From assembly GCA_002305415.1 (NCBI GenBank), contig DBQX01000002.1, positions 40,887 through 69,735 of the forward strand: a DNA stretch of 28,849 bases, read 5' to 3'. A model generated the notes under the pieces. That model was not told the origin of the DNA, made no database searches, and worked only from the letters and a program-made list of their open reading frames with translations. Made by a program: the position numbers and the translations under genes. Positions 1 to 7,310 of this stretch are shown here, piece after piece; position 1 is the first letter of the stretch, and each line of letters begins with the position of its first letter. Origin of the DNA: Actinomycetales bacterium UBA1383 (GTDB lineage: Bacteria; Actinomycetota; Actinomycetes; Actinomycetales; Actinomycetaceae).

Positions 1-929
1 CGGGCCACCTCCTCGCAGGGCACTCCGACGGCGGTGGCCACCGCGGCGGCGGCGAGCGCGTTGTTGACGTGGTGCTCACCCACGAGCCCGAGGTGGACGC
101 GCGCCGATCCCGAGGGGGTTCTCAGGGTGAACGTGGCCTTCCCCAGCGCGTCGAGGGCGATGTCCGACGCGGCCACCGTGACGTCGTCGTCGCCATCCCG
201 GGGCTCGCGCCCGAAGCGGACGACGGGGCCGGGAGCGAGGGGAGCCATCGCCGCGACGCGTGGGTCATCGGCGTTGAGGACCGCGGTCCCTCCGGGCCGG
301 AGCCCGGTGATGATCTCGCTCTTGGCGCGCGCGACGTGCTCGATGCCGCCGAACACCCCGAGGTGGGCGCGTGCGACGGCGAGGACGACGGCGATGTCGG
401 GCGCCACGAGCGAGGTCAGGTAGCGGATGTCGCCGATCTTGTCGGCACCCATCTCCAGGACGAGGTAGCGCGTGGCCGGCGTGGCACGCAGGGCGGTGAG
501 GGGCAGGCCGATCTCGTTGTTGAGCGAACTCCGGGTCGCGACGGTCGGATCGGGCAGGACCGCCCCGATGAGGTCCTTGGTCGTCGTCTTCCCCACGGAT
601 CCGGTCACGCCGATCACGGTGAGACCGCTGCGCAGCCTCTCGACATGACGCGCGGCGAGGAGACCCATCGCGTCCTGGACGTTCGGCACGATCACGAGCG
701 GGGCGGCGTCACCCACGGCGTCGGGGGTGTCGACGAGCGCGCCGCCCGCGCCCGCGGCCAGGGCGGCCGCAACGTGCTCGTGACCGTCCGCCCGTTCACC
801 GCGGAACGCGCAGAAGAGCCCGTTCGGTACCGCGGCACGGGAGTCGATGAAGGCCTCCTCGTTGATCTCCGCGTCCGGTCCCCGCAGCGTGCCCCCGCAG
901 ATCGCGGCAATCTCGCTCAGTCGGATCAT
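1..929 (-). CDS. murF: UDP-N-acetylmuramoyl-tripeptide--D-Ala-D-Ala ligase MurF (3' end off the window)
   Basis: This cytoplasmic Mur ligase adds D-Ala-D-Ala to the UDP-MurNAc-tripeptide, using ATP, to complete the peptidoglycan precursor stem. About 309 N-terminal residues are visible of the roughly 450-470 usual for the family; the C-terminal ligase domain lies beyond base 1. The ATP-binding loop GVTGSVGKTTTKD is at residues 107-119. The central-domain segments SLNNEIGLPLT and LEMGADKIGDI are typical of MurF rather than MurE, MurD or MurC. The ATG at 927-929 is preceded by GAAAGGACGACG, a reasonable ribosome binding site. The gene is 81 bases downstream of ftsI in the same direction, where many actinobacteria have murE in between. 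Identity is secure; only completeness is unknown. Confidence 0.95.
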   Translation of the reverse strand, partial: MIRLSEIAAICGGTLRGPDAEINEEAFIDSRAAVPNGLFCAFRGERADGHEHVAAALAAGAGGALVDTPDAVGDAAPLVIVPNVQDAMGLLAARHVERLRSGLTVIGVTGSVGKTTTKDLIGAVLPDPTVATRSSLNNEIGLPLTALRATPATRYLVLEMGADKIGDIRYLTSLVAPDIAVVLAVARAHLGVFGGIEHVARAKSEIITGLRPGGTAVLNADDPRVAAMAPLAPGPVVRFGREPRDGDDDVTVAASDIALDALGKATFTLRTPSGSARVHLGLVGEHHVNNALAAAAVATAVGVPCEEVA

Positions 930-1010
930 CGTCGTCCTTTCGCACGCACCCACGCGCCCGGCATGCATCGTCTCACGAAGGCCTCCGGGGTCCGGGGCGC
1001 ATTGGAGAAC

Positions 1011-2816
1011 TCACTCGACGACCCACGGCAGGACCACCGGCGAACCGGTGGACGGCTGCACGCCGGCGTCCAGGAGCGCGAACTCCGCGACCGTCTTGAA
1101 GATGGGTGCCGCCACGGTGCCGCCGAAGAACCCGGACGTCGGCCGGTAGGAGACCACGGCCACCGCGTAGCGGGGATTGTCCGCGGGGACGATCCCGACG
1201 AAGTTGGAGACCGTTCCGGTGAGGTTGCCGACGGCGTCGGGAACCTGGGCGGTGCCGGTCTTCCCGGCCACCCGGTAGCCGTCGATCCGGGCGCGGGGCG
1301 CGGTGCCGCCCTCCTGGACGACGCCCTCCATCATGTCGATCATCGTCTGCGCGGCCTCCGGCGAGATGACGTCCCTCTCCGCGGGCTTCTCGGGTACCAC
1401 GACCGAGCCGTCCGGGTACTCGAGGCTGTCGACGAGCCGCGGGGCGACCCACGTCCCCCGGTTCGCGATCGTGCCCACCACCCCGAGGTTCTGCAGCAGG
1501 GTGACCGCGAGACCCTGCCCGAACATCGTGGTCATCCGCGTCCGTCCGTCCCAGTCATCGGGCTCCCGGAGGATTCCGGCGCTCTCGCCCGGGAGTTCGA
1601 TCCCGGTGAGACTGCCGAAGCCGAAGGCCCGCATGTACTCGTAGCGCACCTGGTCATCCATGAGGTTGCCGACCTGGACGGTGCCGACGTTCGAGGACTC
1701 TGCGAGGATGCCGGTGAGCGTCATCCGGGCTGTGGCGTGGGGGGTGTGGTCCTTGAAGGTTTGGCCGTTGAAGGTCATCCGGTCGGGGACCGTGAACTCG
1801 GAGAGCGGGTTCACGAGACCCTGGTCCACTGCCGCCGCGATGGTCAGGAGCTTGCCGGTGGAGCCGGGTTCGTAGGGGGCGGAGACGGTCCGGGCCCCCC
1901 GGCCCGCCTCCGGCGTCGCCTGCACGTTCCCGGGGTCGACGGACCGGGAGTCCGCGAGCGCCACGAGCCGTCCTGTGGGGATCTCCATGACGGCGACGCC
2001 GGCCCACTGCGCGCCGAACGTGGCAACGCTCTCGTCGACCGCGACTTGCGCCACGTACTGCACGTCGCGGTCGATCGTGAGGTGGATGGTGGCACCCGGC
2101 TGCGCCGGGGTGAGCTCGTAGGTGCCAGTCGGGATCACCTGGCCGCCCGCACCGATCTCCACGGTTTCCTCGCCATCCTGGCCCTGCAGCTCGGCATCGA
2201 AGTACAGCTCGAGCCCGGCGAGGCCGACGAGTCCGTTCTGCTCACGCTTCACGAATCCGAGGAGGTTGCCGGCCGTGTTCCCGTTGGGATACACGCGCTG
2301 GGTGATGGACTCCGGTTCGATCCCGGGGATTCCGAGCTGGCGGATCTCGCGCCACTGCGACGGCGTCAGGCCCTTGGCGAGGTAGACGAACGTGGAGTCG
2401 CCGACCATCTGCCCCCCGAGTTCCGCGGGGTCACGGCCGAGCAGGGGGGCGAGCAGGTCGGCCGCCGCCTCGGCGCCGGTGCCCTCGATCGACGTGGTGC
2501 CGTCCTCACCCTTCGTCCGGTGGATGAAGGTGGCCACCTTCCGCTGGTTCACGCCGATGTTGTACCGCTGCTCGGAGGTGGCGAGGATCTCGCCATCCGC
2601 ATCGACGATCTCGCCGCGGGGCGCCCGGATGGTGTAGCTGCGCAGCCGGTCCTGCAGCGCCTCGTCCTTCAGCCGGGGTCCCTCGACCGCCTGCACGTAC
2701 ACGAGGCGCCCGGAGAAGACGAGGAAGACGGAGAGGAACAGTGCGGCCACGATGTTGCGGCGTCGCAGGCCCTGCGCCGCCTGCCGTGGCGACCAGTGGG
2801 TGGGACGCGACGTCAA
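1011..2816 (-). CDS. ftsI: Septal penicillin-binding protein 3 / FtsI (class B transpeptidase)
   Basis: This is the division-specific D,D-transpeptidase that crosslinks septal peptidoglycan with FtsW. The 601-residue product has a cytoplasmic N-terminus and one membrane anchor at about residues 21-42. A class B PBP dimerisation region follows (APRGEIVDADGEILA near 65-79). The transpeptidase domain carries the three active-site motifs: S319-T-G-K322 with nucleophile Ser319, S374-S-N376, and K519-T-G-T522. I see no C-terminal PASTA domain. The only in-frame start near the upstream gene is TTG at 2814-2816, which overlaps the ftsL stop as TTGA and has GGAGG six bases upstream. This suggests translational coupling to ftsL. 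The placement ftsL-ftsI-murF is that of the dcw cluster. Confidence 0.95.
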   Translation of the reverse strand: MTSRPTHWSPRQAAQGLRRRNIVAALFLSVFLVFSGRLVYVQAVEGPRLKDEALQDRLRSYTIRAPRGEIVDADGEILATSEQRYNIGVNQRKVATFIHRTKGEDGTTSIEGTGAEAAADLLAPLLGRDPAELGGQMVGDSTFVYLAKGLTPSQWREIRQLGIPGIEPESITQRVYPNGNTAGNLLGFVKREQNGLVGLAGLELYFDAELQGQDGEETVEIGAGGQVIPTGTYELTPAQPGATIHLTIDRDVQYVAQVAVDESVATFGAQWAGVAVMEIPTGRLVALADSRSVDPGNVQATPEAGRGARTVSAPYEPGSTGKLLTIAAAVDQGLVNPLSEFTVPDRMTFNGQTFKDHTPHATARMTLTGILAESSNVGTVQVGNLMDDQVRYEYMRAFGFGSLTGIELPGESAGILREPDDWDGRTRMTTMFGQGLAVTLLQNLGVVGTIANRGTWVAPRLVDSLEYPDGSVVVPEKPAERDVISPEAAQTMIDMMEGVVQEGGTAPRARIDGYRVAGKTGTAQVPDAVGNLTGTVSNFVGIVPADNPRYAVAVVSYRPTSGFFGGTVAAPIFKTVAEFALLDAGVQPSTGSPVVLPWVVE

Positions 2817-3193
2817 TGGCTTCCTCCGGGGTTCGCACCGGTGATGGTCCCGGTGGCGATGCTGAGGTACGCGGTGGCCTCAGGGGGAACCATACCCAGC
2901 GACAGCGCCTGGCTGCGGAGCACCGCCGGCGAGCCGAGCGATTCGAGCTGGGCCTGGAGCTCGGCCTCGGTCTCCCGCAGCTGCGCGAGCTGGATCTGCT
3001 GGTCGTGGACTCGATAGGAGGACACCGCCATCGCGGTGTTGAGGAGCAGCGCGGTGACCAGGGCGGCCACCAGTATCACCACGCACCCCACCACGAACGG
3101 GACGAACGAACGGGACGGCTCGGGTGAGCGCACCACCTGGAGCCGGGGACGCCACGTGGATCGGCTGGGGAGGACTCGTGCCGGGGTGCTCAT
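2813..3193 (-). CDS. ftsL: FtsL-like septum-assembly membrane protein
   Basis: A small bitopic protein of 126 residues. It has a basic, proline- and arginine-rich cytoplasmic N-terminus (1-29), one hydrophobic segment at about 31-54, and a following heptad-like stretch (about 58-88) rich in Q, L, E and R that should form an extracytoplasmic coiled coil. This layout and the position between rsmH and ftsI are those of FtsL, the FtsB/FtsQ partner that recruits and activates FtsW-FtsI. Sequence conservation in this family is weak, so the call rests on topology and synteny. The ATG at 3191-3193 has GGAG upstream. The gene is 10 bases after rsmH, and its TGA overlaps the ftsI TTG. Confidence 0.8.
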   Translation of the reverse strand: MSTPARVLPSRSTWRPRLQVVRSPEPSRSFVPFVVGCVVILVAALVTALLLNTAMAVSSYRVHDQQIQLAQLRETEAELQAQLESLGSPAVLRSQALSLGMVPPEATAYLSIATGTITGANPGGSH

Positions 3194-3203
3194 GCGCGAC
3201 TCC

Positions 3204-4145
3204 TCAGTGGATCTTCTCGGCGGCGCGCAGCCGGACGGAGGCGGCGCGGGGATTGGCGCGGACCTCTTCCTCCCCCGCGGTCTCCGCGCCGCGGGTCAGG
3301 AGTCGGAGCGTGGGACGGTGCTCGGCGAGTTCCGGGAGCCCCGGCGGCGCGGCCGAGGTGGCCCGCCGCACGAGTTCGTGCTTGACGATCCGGTCCTCGA
3401 GCGAGTGGTATGAGAGCACGACGATCCGGCCGCCGGGTCGGAGCACGTCGATCGCGGCCGGCACGGCTGCCGCCAGGATCTCGAGCTCCCGGTTCACGGC
3501 GATGCGGAGTGCCTGGAAGGTCCGCTTCGAGGGGTTGCCGCCCTGCCGGCGGGCCGGCGCCGGGATGGCGGCGCGCACGACGTCGACGAGTTGCGACGTC
3601 GTCACGATCGGATCCTTCTCGCGGCGGCGGACGACCTCGCGTGCGATCCGTCCCGCGAACCGCTCCTCGCCGAAGGTGGCCAGGATCCGCCGCAGCTCCT
3701 GCTCGGAGGCATCGCGGAGCAGCCCGGCGGCGGTGACTCCCCCCGCAGGGTCCATCCGCATGTCGAGGGGAGCCTCCCGGGCGTAGGAGAAGCCTCGCTC
3801 CACCTCGTCGAGCTGGAGCGAGGAGACGCCCAGGTCCATGAGGACACCGTCGACGCCGTCGCCGGCCACCTCGGGGATGGCGTCGTAGGTGGCCCGCACC
3901 GCGCGGAAGCGGTCGCCGAAGCGAGCGAGCCGCCCGCGTGCGAGGGCGATCGCCTCGGGATCGCGGTCGATGCCGACGACCCTCGATCCGGGAACCCGGT
4001 CGAGCACGAGCTCGCTGTGCCCCCCGAGCCCGAGGGTCGCGTCGACGAGCAGACCGCCCCCCGCCAGCGACGGGGCAAGCAGTTCGACGCACCGCTCAGC
4101 GAGGACCGGGATGTGCCGGTGGGCTGTCGGTCTGCTCGTGTTCAC
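3204..4145 (-). CDS. rsmH: 16S rRNA (cytosine1402-N4)-methyltransferase RsmH (MraW)
   Basis: An S-adenosylmethionine-dependent methyltransferase that modifies C1402 in the ribosomal P-site. At 313 residues it is of normal family length. The SAM-binding motif VDATLGLGGHS is at 34-44 and GIDRDP follows near 58-63. Other family hallmarks are present: HIPVL near the N-terminus, DLGVSSLQLD, NPSKRTFQALRIAVNREL, LSYHSLEDRIVK, and the C-terminal NPRAASVRLRA. The start is GTG at 4143-4145, with GGAAGGA about seven bases upstream. The gene follows mraZ with a 118-base gap, which contains only a short CCTCA/TGAGG hairpin near 4242-4256 with no U-tract. It is followed closely by ftsL. Confidence 0.96.
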   Translation of the reverse strand: MNTSRPTAHRHIPVLAERCVELLAPSLAGGGLLVDATLGLGGHSELVLDRVPGSRVVGIDRDPEAIALARGRLARFGDRFRAVRATYDAIPEVAGDGVDGVLMDLGVSSLQLDEVERGFSYAREAPLDMRMDPAGGVTAAGLLRDASEQELRRILATFGEERFAGRIAREVVRRREKDPIVTTSQLVDVVRAAIPAPARRQGGNPSKRTFQALRIAVNRELEILAAAVPAAIDVLRPGGRIVVLSYHSLEDRIVKHELVRRATSAAPPGLPELAEHRPTLRLLTRGAETAGEEEVRANPRAASVRLRAAEKIH

Positions 4146-4263
4146 CGGGTTCCTTCCGAGTGGGCGGGGCGGGTGGTCCTCCCCCCGACCAGGACTCCCC
4201 CCTTGTTCTGGCGCCGGGGAAGTGCGTCAGACCATGGCGAGAGACCTCATCGGGTGAGGTGGG

Positions 4264-4695
4264 TCAGAGGACTCCGGGAATCACCTCCTCCGCAGTCGCC
4301 GCGAAGGGCTCCTCCTGCTCGGCGAGGTAGTCGTTCCAGGCTTCGGCGTCCCAGATCTCGACGCGGTGTCCGGCGCCGATGACGACGACGTCGCGGCCCA
4401 GATTGGCGTAGCGGCGCAGCCCGGGGGGGATCGTCACGCGGCCCTGCTTGTCCGGAACCTCGTCAGTGGCGCCGGAAAGGAACAGCCGCAGGTAGTCCCG
4501 GGACTGCTTCGAGTTGACCGGGGCGGAGCGGAGCTGCTGGGCGATGCGTTCGAACTCCGCCATCGGGAACACGTAGAGGCACCGCTCCTGGCCGCGGGTG
4601 AGCACCAGGCCGGCCTCGAGTTCGTCGCGATACTTGGCGGGAAGGATGAGACGCCCCTTCTCGTCGAGGCGAGGTTCGTAGGTTCCGAGGAACAC
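4264..4695 (-). CDS. mraZ: Transcriptional regulator MraZ
   Basis: MraZ is a DNA-binding protein of the AbrB/SpoVT fold that represses its own promoter at the head of the dcw cluster. The 143-residue product contains the two pseudo-repeats expected of the family. Each has a DxxGR core (DEKGR at 11-15, DKQGR at 82-86) followed by L-I-L-P or V-T-I-P. The start is GTG at 4693-4695 (MFLGTYEPR), with GGAGG six bases upstream. It is the first gene of the leftward cluster. Three tandem operator-like repeats lie directly upstream at 4720-4749. Confidence 0.96.
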   Translation of the reverse strand: MFLGTYEPRLDEKGRLILPAKYRDELEAGLVLTRGQERCLYVFPMAEFERIAQQLRSAPVNSKQSRDYLRLFLSGATDEVPDKQGRVTIPPGLRRYANLGRDVVVIGAGHRVEIWDAEAWNDYLAEQEEPFAATAEEVIPGVL

Positions 4696-4719
4696 CGCAC
4701 ACCTCCACCTCTGCCGCCG

Positions 4720-4749
4720 TTTCCTCCACTTTACTCCACTTCACTCCCC
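4720..4749 (-). promoter_or_regulatory. Three tandem MraZ boxes upstream of mraZ
   Basis: Read on the minus strand, three 10-base direct repeats follow one another: GGGGAGTGAA, GTGGAGTAAA and GTGGAGGAAA. MraZ operators are known as tandem TGGG/GTGG-type repeats with a 10-base period, so the protein ring contacts one helix face. The boxes lie just upstream of mraZ and sit inside its proposed promoter, consistent with autorepression. Confidence 0.85.
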
Positions 4750-4755
4750 AGTCAA
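4728..4755 (-). promoter_or_regulatory. Promoter of mraZ (dcw cluster)
   Basis: On the minus strand, TTGACT (4750-4755) and TAAAGT (4728-4733) are separated by 16 bases, close to a housekeeping sigma promoter. The spacer and the -10 element are made of the MraZ boxes, so bound MraZ would occlude RNA polymerase. Confidence 0.6.
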
Positions 4756-4874
4756 CCGTGAATCGCCCCGTGTTGGCGTCGCGAGGGCGAGACGTCGCAG
4801 GTCAGGGCGGTGGAGGGTCGGGCATGGCGGATGGAGGGGCAGGGAGGTGCGGGGAGGTGCGAGTACACACAAGA

Positions 4875-4901
4875 ACCCCCGCCATCTGCGATGACGGGGG
4901 T
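4875..4901 (-). terminator. Hairpin terminator of the DUF3040 gene
   Basis: The minus-strand transcript can fold ACCCCCGUCAUC, loop GCA, GAUGGCGGGGGU. This is a 12-bp stem with a single U-G wobble, followed by UCUUGU. On the plus strand the same position is a C-A mismatch, so the hairpin fits leftward transcription. It is 42 bases after the DUF3040 stop and would insulate it from mraZ. Confidence 0.75.
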
Positions 4902-4942
4902 CTGGGGGATGATCCGGGATCCCGGGTGGAGGGATGTGGGGG

Positions 4943-5287
4943 CTAGCGGCCGTCCTGGCGCCTCTCCCAGCGTTCCTGCTGGCGGGCCATGAAGCCCGAG
5001 GAGGACCGCCGCGGCGCGGCTCCCTTCCGGGGCGGCGTGATCGAGGTGGCCATCATGACGCCGGCGAGCATGATCACGAAGCCGGCGATCCCGAGCCATA
5101 CCTGACTGACAGCGACCCCGGCGATGAGGACGGCGAGTCCGCCGAGCGCGATCACGATGCCGATCGACAGCTTCTTGACGTCGAGGCGACCCTTGGTGGC
5201 GAACGACTTCTCGAGCCCCGGATCCGCGTCGCGGAGGTGCTGTTCCATCTGCGCAAGCACGCGCTGCTCGTACTCTGAAAGCGGCAT
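4943..5287 (-). CDS. DUF3040 family membrane protein
   Basis: A 114-residue protein with the DUF3040 signature at its N-terminus (PLSEYEQRVLAQMEQHL, then DADPGL). Two hydrophobic segments follow at about 41-60 and 63-82, and the C-terminus is basic and Arg/Gln-rich. The family is found in actinobacteria, often next to mraZ; its function is not established. The ATG at 5285-5287 is chosen because it has GAGGAGGG seven bases upstream and begins the conserved MPLSEYE. An upstream in-frame start at 5344 would add 19 unconserved residues. A candidate promoter lies at 5327-5355 and a terminator at 4875-4901, so it is probably monocistronic. Confidence 0.85.
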   Translation of the reverse strand: MPLSEYEQRVLAQMEQHLRDADPGLEKSFATKGRLDVKKLSIGIVIALGGLAVLIAGVAVSQVWLGIAGFVIMLAGVMMATSITPPRKGAAPRRSSSGFMARQQERWERRQDGR

Positions 5288-5326
5288 GGCGCCCTCCTCA
5301 CGCCCGGGGGGATGGTGTGTGAGACA

Positions 5327-5355
5327 AGGATAAGCCCCGCGCATCGGCTGCGAAA
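5327..5355 (-). promoter_or_regulatory. Candidate promoter of the DUF3040 gene
   Basis: On the minus strand TATCCT (5327-5332, a TANNNT -10 form) is preceded, 17 bases away, by the weak -35 candidate TTTCGC (5350-5355). It would give a leader of about 33 bases. The -35 match is poor. Confidence 0.4.
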
Positions 5356-5393
5356 GCGGACGGCCGTGAAGAACCGGTGCGCACCACCGGGAC

Positions 5394-5399
5394 TACCCT
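5394..5399 (+). promoter_or_regulatory. -10 element (leaderless) for the spermidine-synthase-like gene
   Basis: TACCCT (TANNNT) ends seven bases before the ATG at 5407. This places the transcription start at or next to the start codon. No clear -35 is seen, which is common in actinobacteria. Confidence 0.6.
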
Positions 5400-5406
5400 T
5401 GGGATC

Positions 5407-6198
5407 ATGCCCCCGACGTCCCTGGCGGATCGCTGGCCCACCGCACCGGTACACACCGGAGAGGCCGAGGTCTCGATCCGGGTGGTGGGACCCCGGCAGG
5501 CGATCCTGGTCATCGACGGGATGGAGTCGTCCTACCACGACCTCGACGATCCGGCCCACCTCGAGTTCGAGTACATGCAGCAGGTCGATGCCCTCGTCAC
5601 GACGGTCCTCGGTGAGGGGACCGCGATCCGGGCGCTCCACCTCGGCGGCGCTGGGTGCTCGCTCGCGACGGCGTGGGATGCCACGCGCCCCGGAAGCTGC
5701 CAGCTGGCGGTGGAGTGGGACGGCGAGCTCGCCCGGCTCGCCCGGGAGTGGTTCCCGCTGCCGCGCTCACCCCGGCTGCGCATCCGGCATGGCGACGCCC
5801 GCGCGGCACTCGACTCGTTCCCGCCCGGGCGCTGGGACGTGATCGTGCGTGACGCGTTCGTCCAGGCCCAGGTGCCCCCGCACCTGAGTGACCGGTCCGC
5901 AGCGGGTGCCGCCCGGCGCGCGCTGACCGAGGACGGCCTCTACGCCGTCAACCTGGCGGATGCACCGCCGCTCGCCGAGGCCCGCGAGGAGGCCCGCGTC
6001 CTCCTCGACTCGTTCCCGCACGTGGTGCTCATCGTGGACCCGGCGGTCGCCCGGGGCCGCCGGTACGGCAACGTCGTGCTGGGGGCCTCGGCCCGCCCGA
6101 TCGACGACGCCGCGCTCGCCCGGCGCGTGCGCCGGCTGCCACTGCCCGCCCGAGTCCTCGCGGGGGCCGACCTCGCGCGCTTCGCCCGGGCCGCCTGA
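5407..6198 (+). CDS. Spermidine-synthase-like (polyamine aminopropyltransferase superfamily) protein
   Basis: A Rossmann-fold protein of 263 residues resembling the spermidine/spermine synthase superfamily. The nucleotide-binding motif LGGAG is at 79-83. An acidic residue ends the next strand (AVEWDGELARLAREWF near 101-116), then RHGDAR (128-132) and VIVRDAF (D149). Several polyamine-synthase substrate residues cannot be recognised, and this actinobacterial subgroup has no firmly established reaction. It may be another methyltransferase-like enzyme. I choose ATG 5407 because a TACCCT element lies seven bases upstream; an in-frame GTG at 5377 would add ten residues but would precede that promoter. 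It converges on the PAC2 gene with a 4-base gap. Confidence 0.75.
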   Translation: MPPTSLADRWPTAPVHTGEAEVSIRVVGPRQAILVIDGMESSYHDLDDPAHLEFEYMQQVDALVTTVLGEGTAIRALHLGGAGCSLATAWDATRPGSCQLAVEWDGELARLAREWFPLPRSPRLRIRHGDARAALDSFPPGRWDVIVRDAFVQAQVPPHLSDRSAAGAARRALTEDGLYAVNLADAPPLAEAREEARVLLDSFPHVVLIVDPAVARGRRYGNVVLGASARPIDDAALARRVRRLPLPARVLAGADLARFARAA

Positions 6199-6202
6199 CC
6201 GG

Positions 6203-7150
6203 CTAGCCGAGCGGTTCGCCGGGCTCGTCCGGTCCGGCGGTGCCGCCGCCCAGCAGGTCGGCGAGGAAGGCTTCCGCGGCCGCCCCGATCTCGTCCGCCG
6301 TGGGGAGGTCGCCCGGATCCTGCTCGGCGTGCGCGGCCACCATCGGCTGGCTCCGGACGAAGGAGTCGTACTGGGCCTCCAGGGCCGACACGAGTGCCAG
6401 CACCTCCGGCTGGGTGTTCACCTGCTCGGCGATCTCCGCGCGGATGCGGGCCGCCGCCGCCTCGAGCTCGCCCACCGGGAGGGCGAGATCGGCGTGCTGC
6501 GCGACCCGGCGGACCAGGGCGGAGGCGGCGGGCGGGAACGGGCTGCTGGCGAGGTAGTGGGGCACCGACGCGGTGATCCCGACCGCCTTGTGGCCCCTGC
6601 GCCCGAGCCGGTACTCGATCAGCCCGGCCACGTGGCCCGGCACCTGGATCGTCCCGAAGATGTCCGGCTGCTCGCCGATCAGCTCGCGGTCCGTGGCATG
6701 CATCGTCAGGTGGACGGGCCGCGTGTGGGGCACACCCATCGGGATCCCCTGGACGGCGTAGGTGATCTGCACGCCGAAGCGGTCCGCGAGGGCGATCACG
6801 GCATCGGTGAACCGGTTCCACTGGAGATCGGGCTCCGGGCCGTGCAGCAGCAGGAGCGGAGTGCCCTCGTCGTCGCGGAGGAGGTCGAGCGCGATCTCCG
6901 GCTCGGCGTAGTCGGTGAATCGCCAGTCCTCGAAGACCATGGGCGGGCGGTGCTGCCGGTAGTTGATCAGCTGGTCCGGGTCGAAGGTCGCGATGCGCTC
7001 GTGCTGGAGCGAATCCACGAGGTGCTCGGAGAAGAGCATCGCGGCCTGGCCCGCGTCCATGGGAGAGTGCGTCGCCTGGATGAGCACGGGCACCACGCCC
7101 AGCGTCTCAGCCGCTGGCGTCAGTGTCACGAACTCGCGGGTCTCGCCCAT
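6203..7150 (-). CDS. PAC2 family protein
   Basis: A 315-residue member of the PAC2 superfamily, named after a eukaryotic proteasome-assembly chaperone. Bacterial members are widespread in actinobacteria and have no proven role. Family features seen are GWxDAGQAA-like SPMDAGQAAMLFSEHL near the N-terminus, DPDQLINYRQHRP with FEDWRF, LLLLHGPEPDLQWNRF, GIPMGVPHTRP, and VPGHVAGLIEYRL with ASVPHYLA. The C-terminus (about 290-315) is acidic, Gly-rich and probably disordered. The ATG at 7148-7150 has GGAGGGAG about nine bases upstream; an upstream start at 7195 would add 15 unconserved residues. It diverges from the HelD gene across 160 bases and converges with the spermidine-synthase-like gene. Confidence 0.85.
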   Translation of the reverse strand: MGETREFVTLTPAAETLGVVPVLIQATHSPMDAGQAAMLFSEHLVDSLQHERIATFDPDQLINYRQHRPPMVFEDWRFTDYAEPEIALDLLRDDEGTPLLLLHGPEPDLQWNRFTDAVIALADRFGVQITYAVQGIPMGVPHTRPVHLTMHATDRELIGEQPDIFGTIQVPGHVAGLIEYRLGRRGHKAVGITASVPHYLASSPFPPAASALVRRVAQHADLALPVGELEAAAARIRAEIAEQVNTQPEVLALVSALEAQYDSFVRSQPMVAAHAEQDPGDLPTADEIGAAAEAFLADLLGGGTAGPDEPGEPLG

Positions 7151-7310
7151 GTCATCTCCCTCCTGCCTCTTCAACGCAGCCGGGTGCCGCTTCATTCCGT
7201 CAGACTCCCCATCGAATCACGGTCCCGGTGGGCGCGAGATCGGTGGCGCAGGTTCCGCTCCCGGCGGATAATGGATGGCCGCCCAATGTCCGGCCACAGA
7301 AGGGACGTGA

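Noticed and set aside
69..3017. A 982-residue open frame on the plus strand across murF, ftsI and ftsL
   Set aside because: It is antisense to three firmly recognised genes. Its product is Arg/Gly/Asp-rich with no domain, as expected from mirrored high-GC codon bias.
4146..4263. Possible attenuator between mraZ and rsmH
   Set aside because: The CCTCA/TGAGG hairpin is five bp with no U-tract, and a GTCCT/AGGAC pairing is equally weak. This is not enough to call regulation.
7151..7310. Rifamycin-associated element upstream of the HelD gene
   Set aside because: I looked for the inverted repeat found upstream of rifamycin-inducible genes and saw none. The gap holds only a GATAAT -10 candidate.
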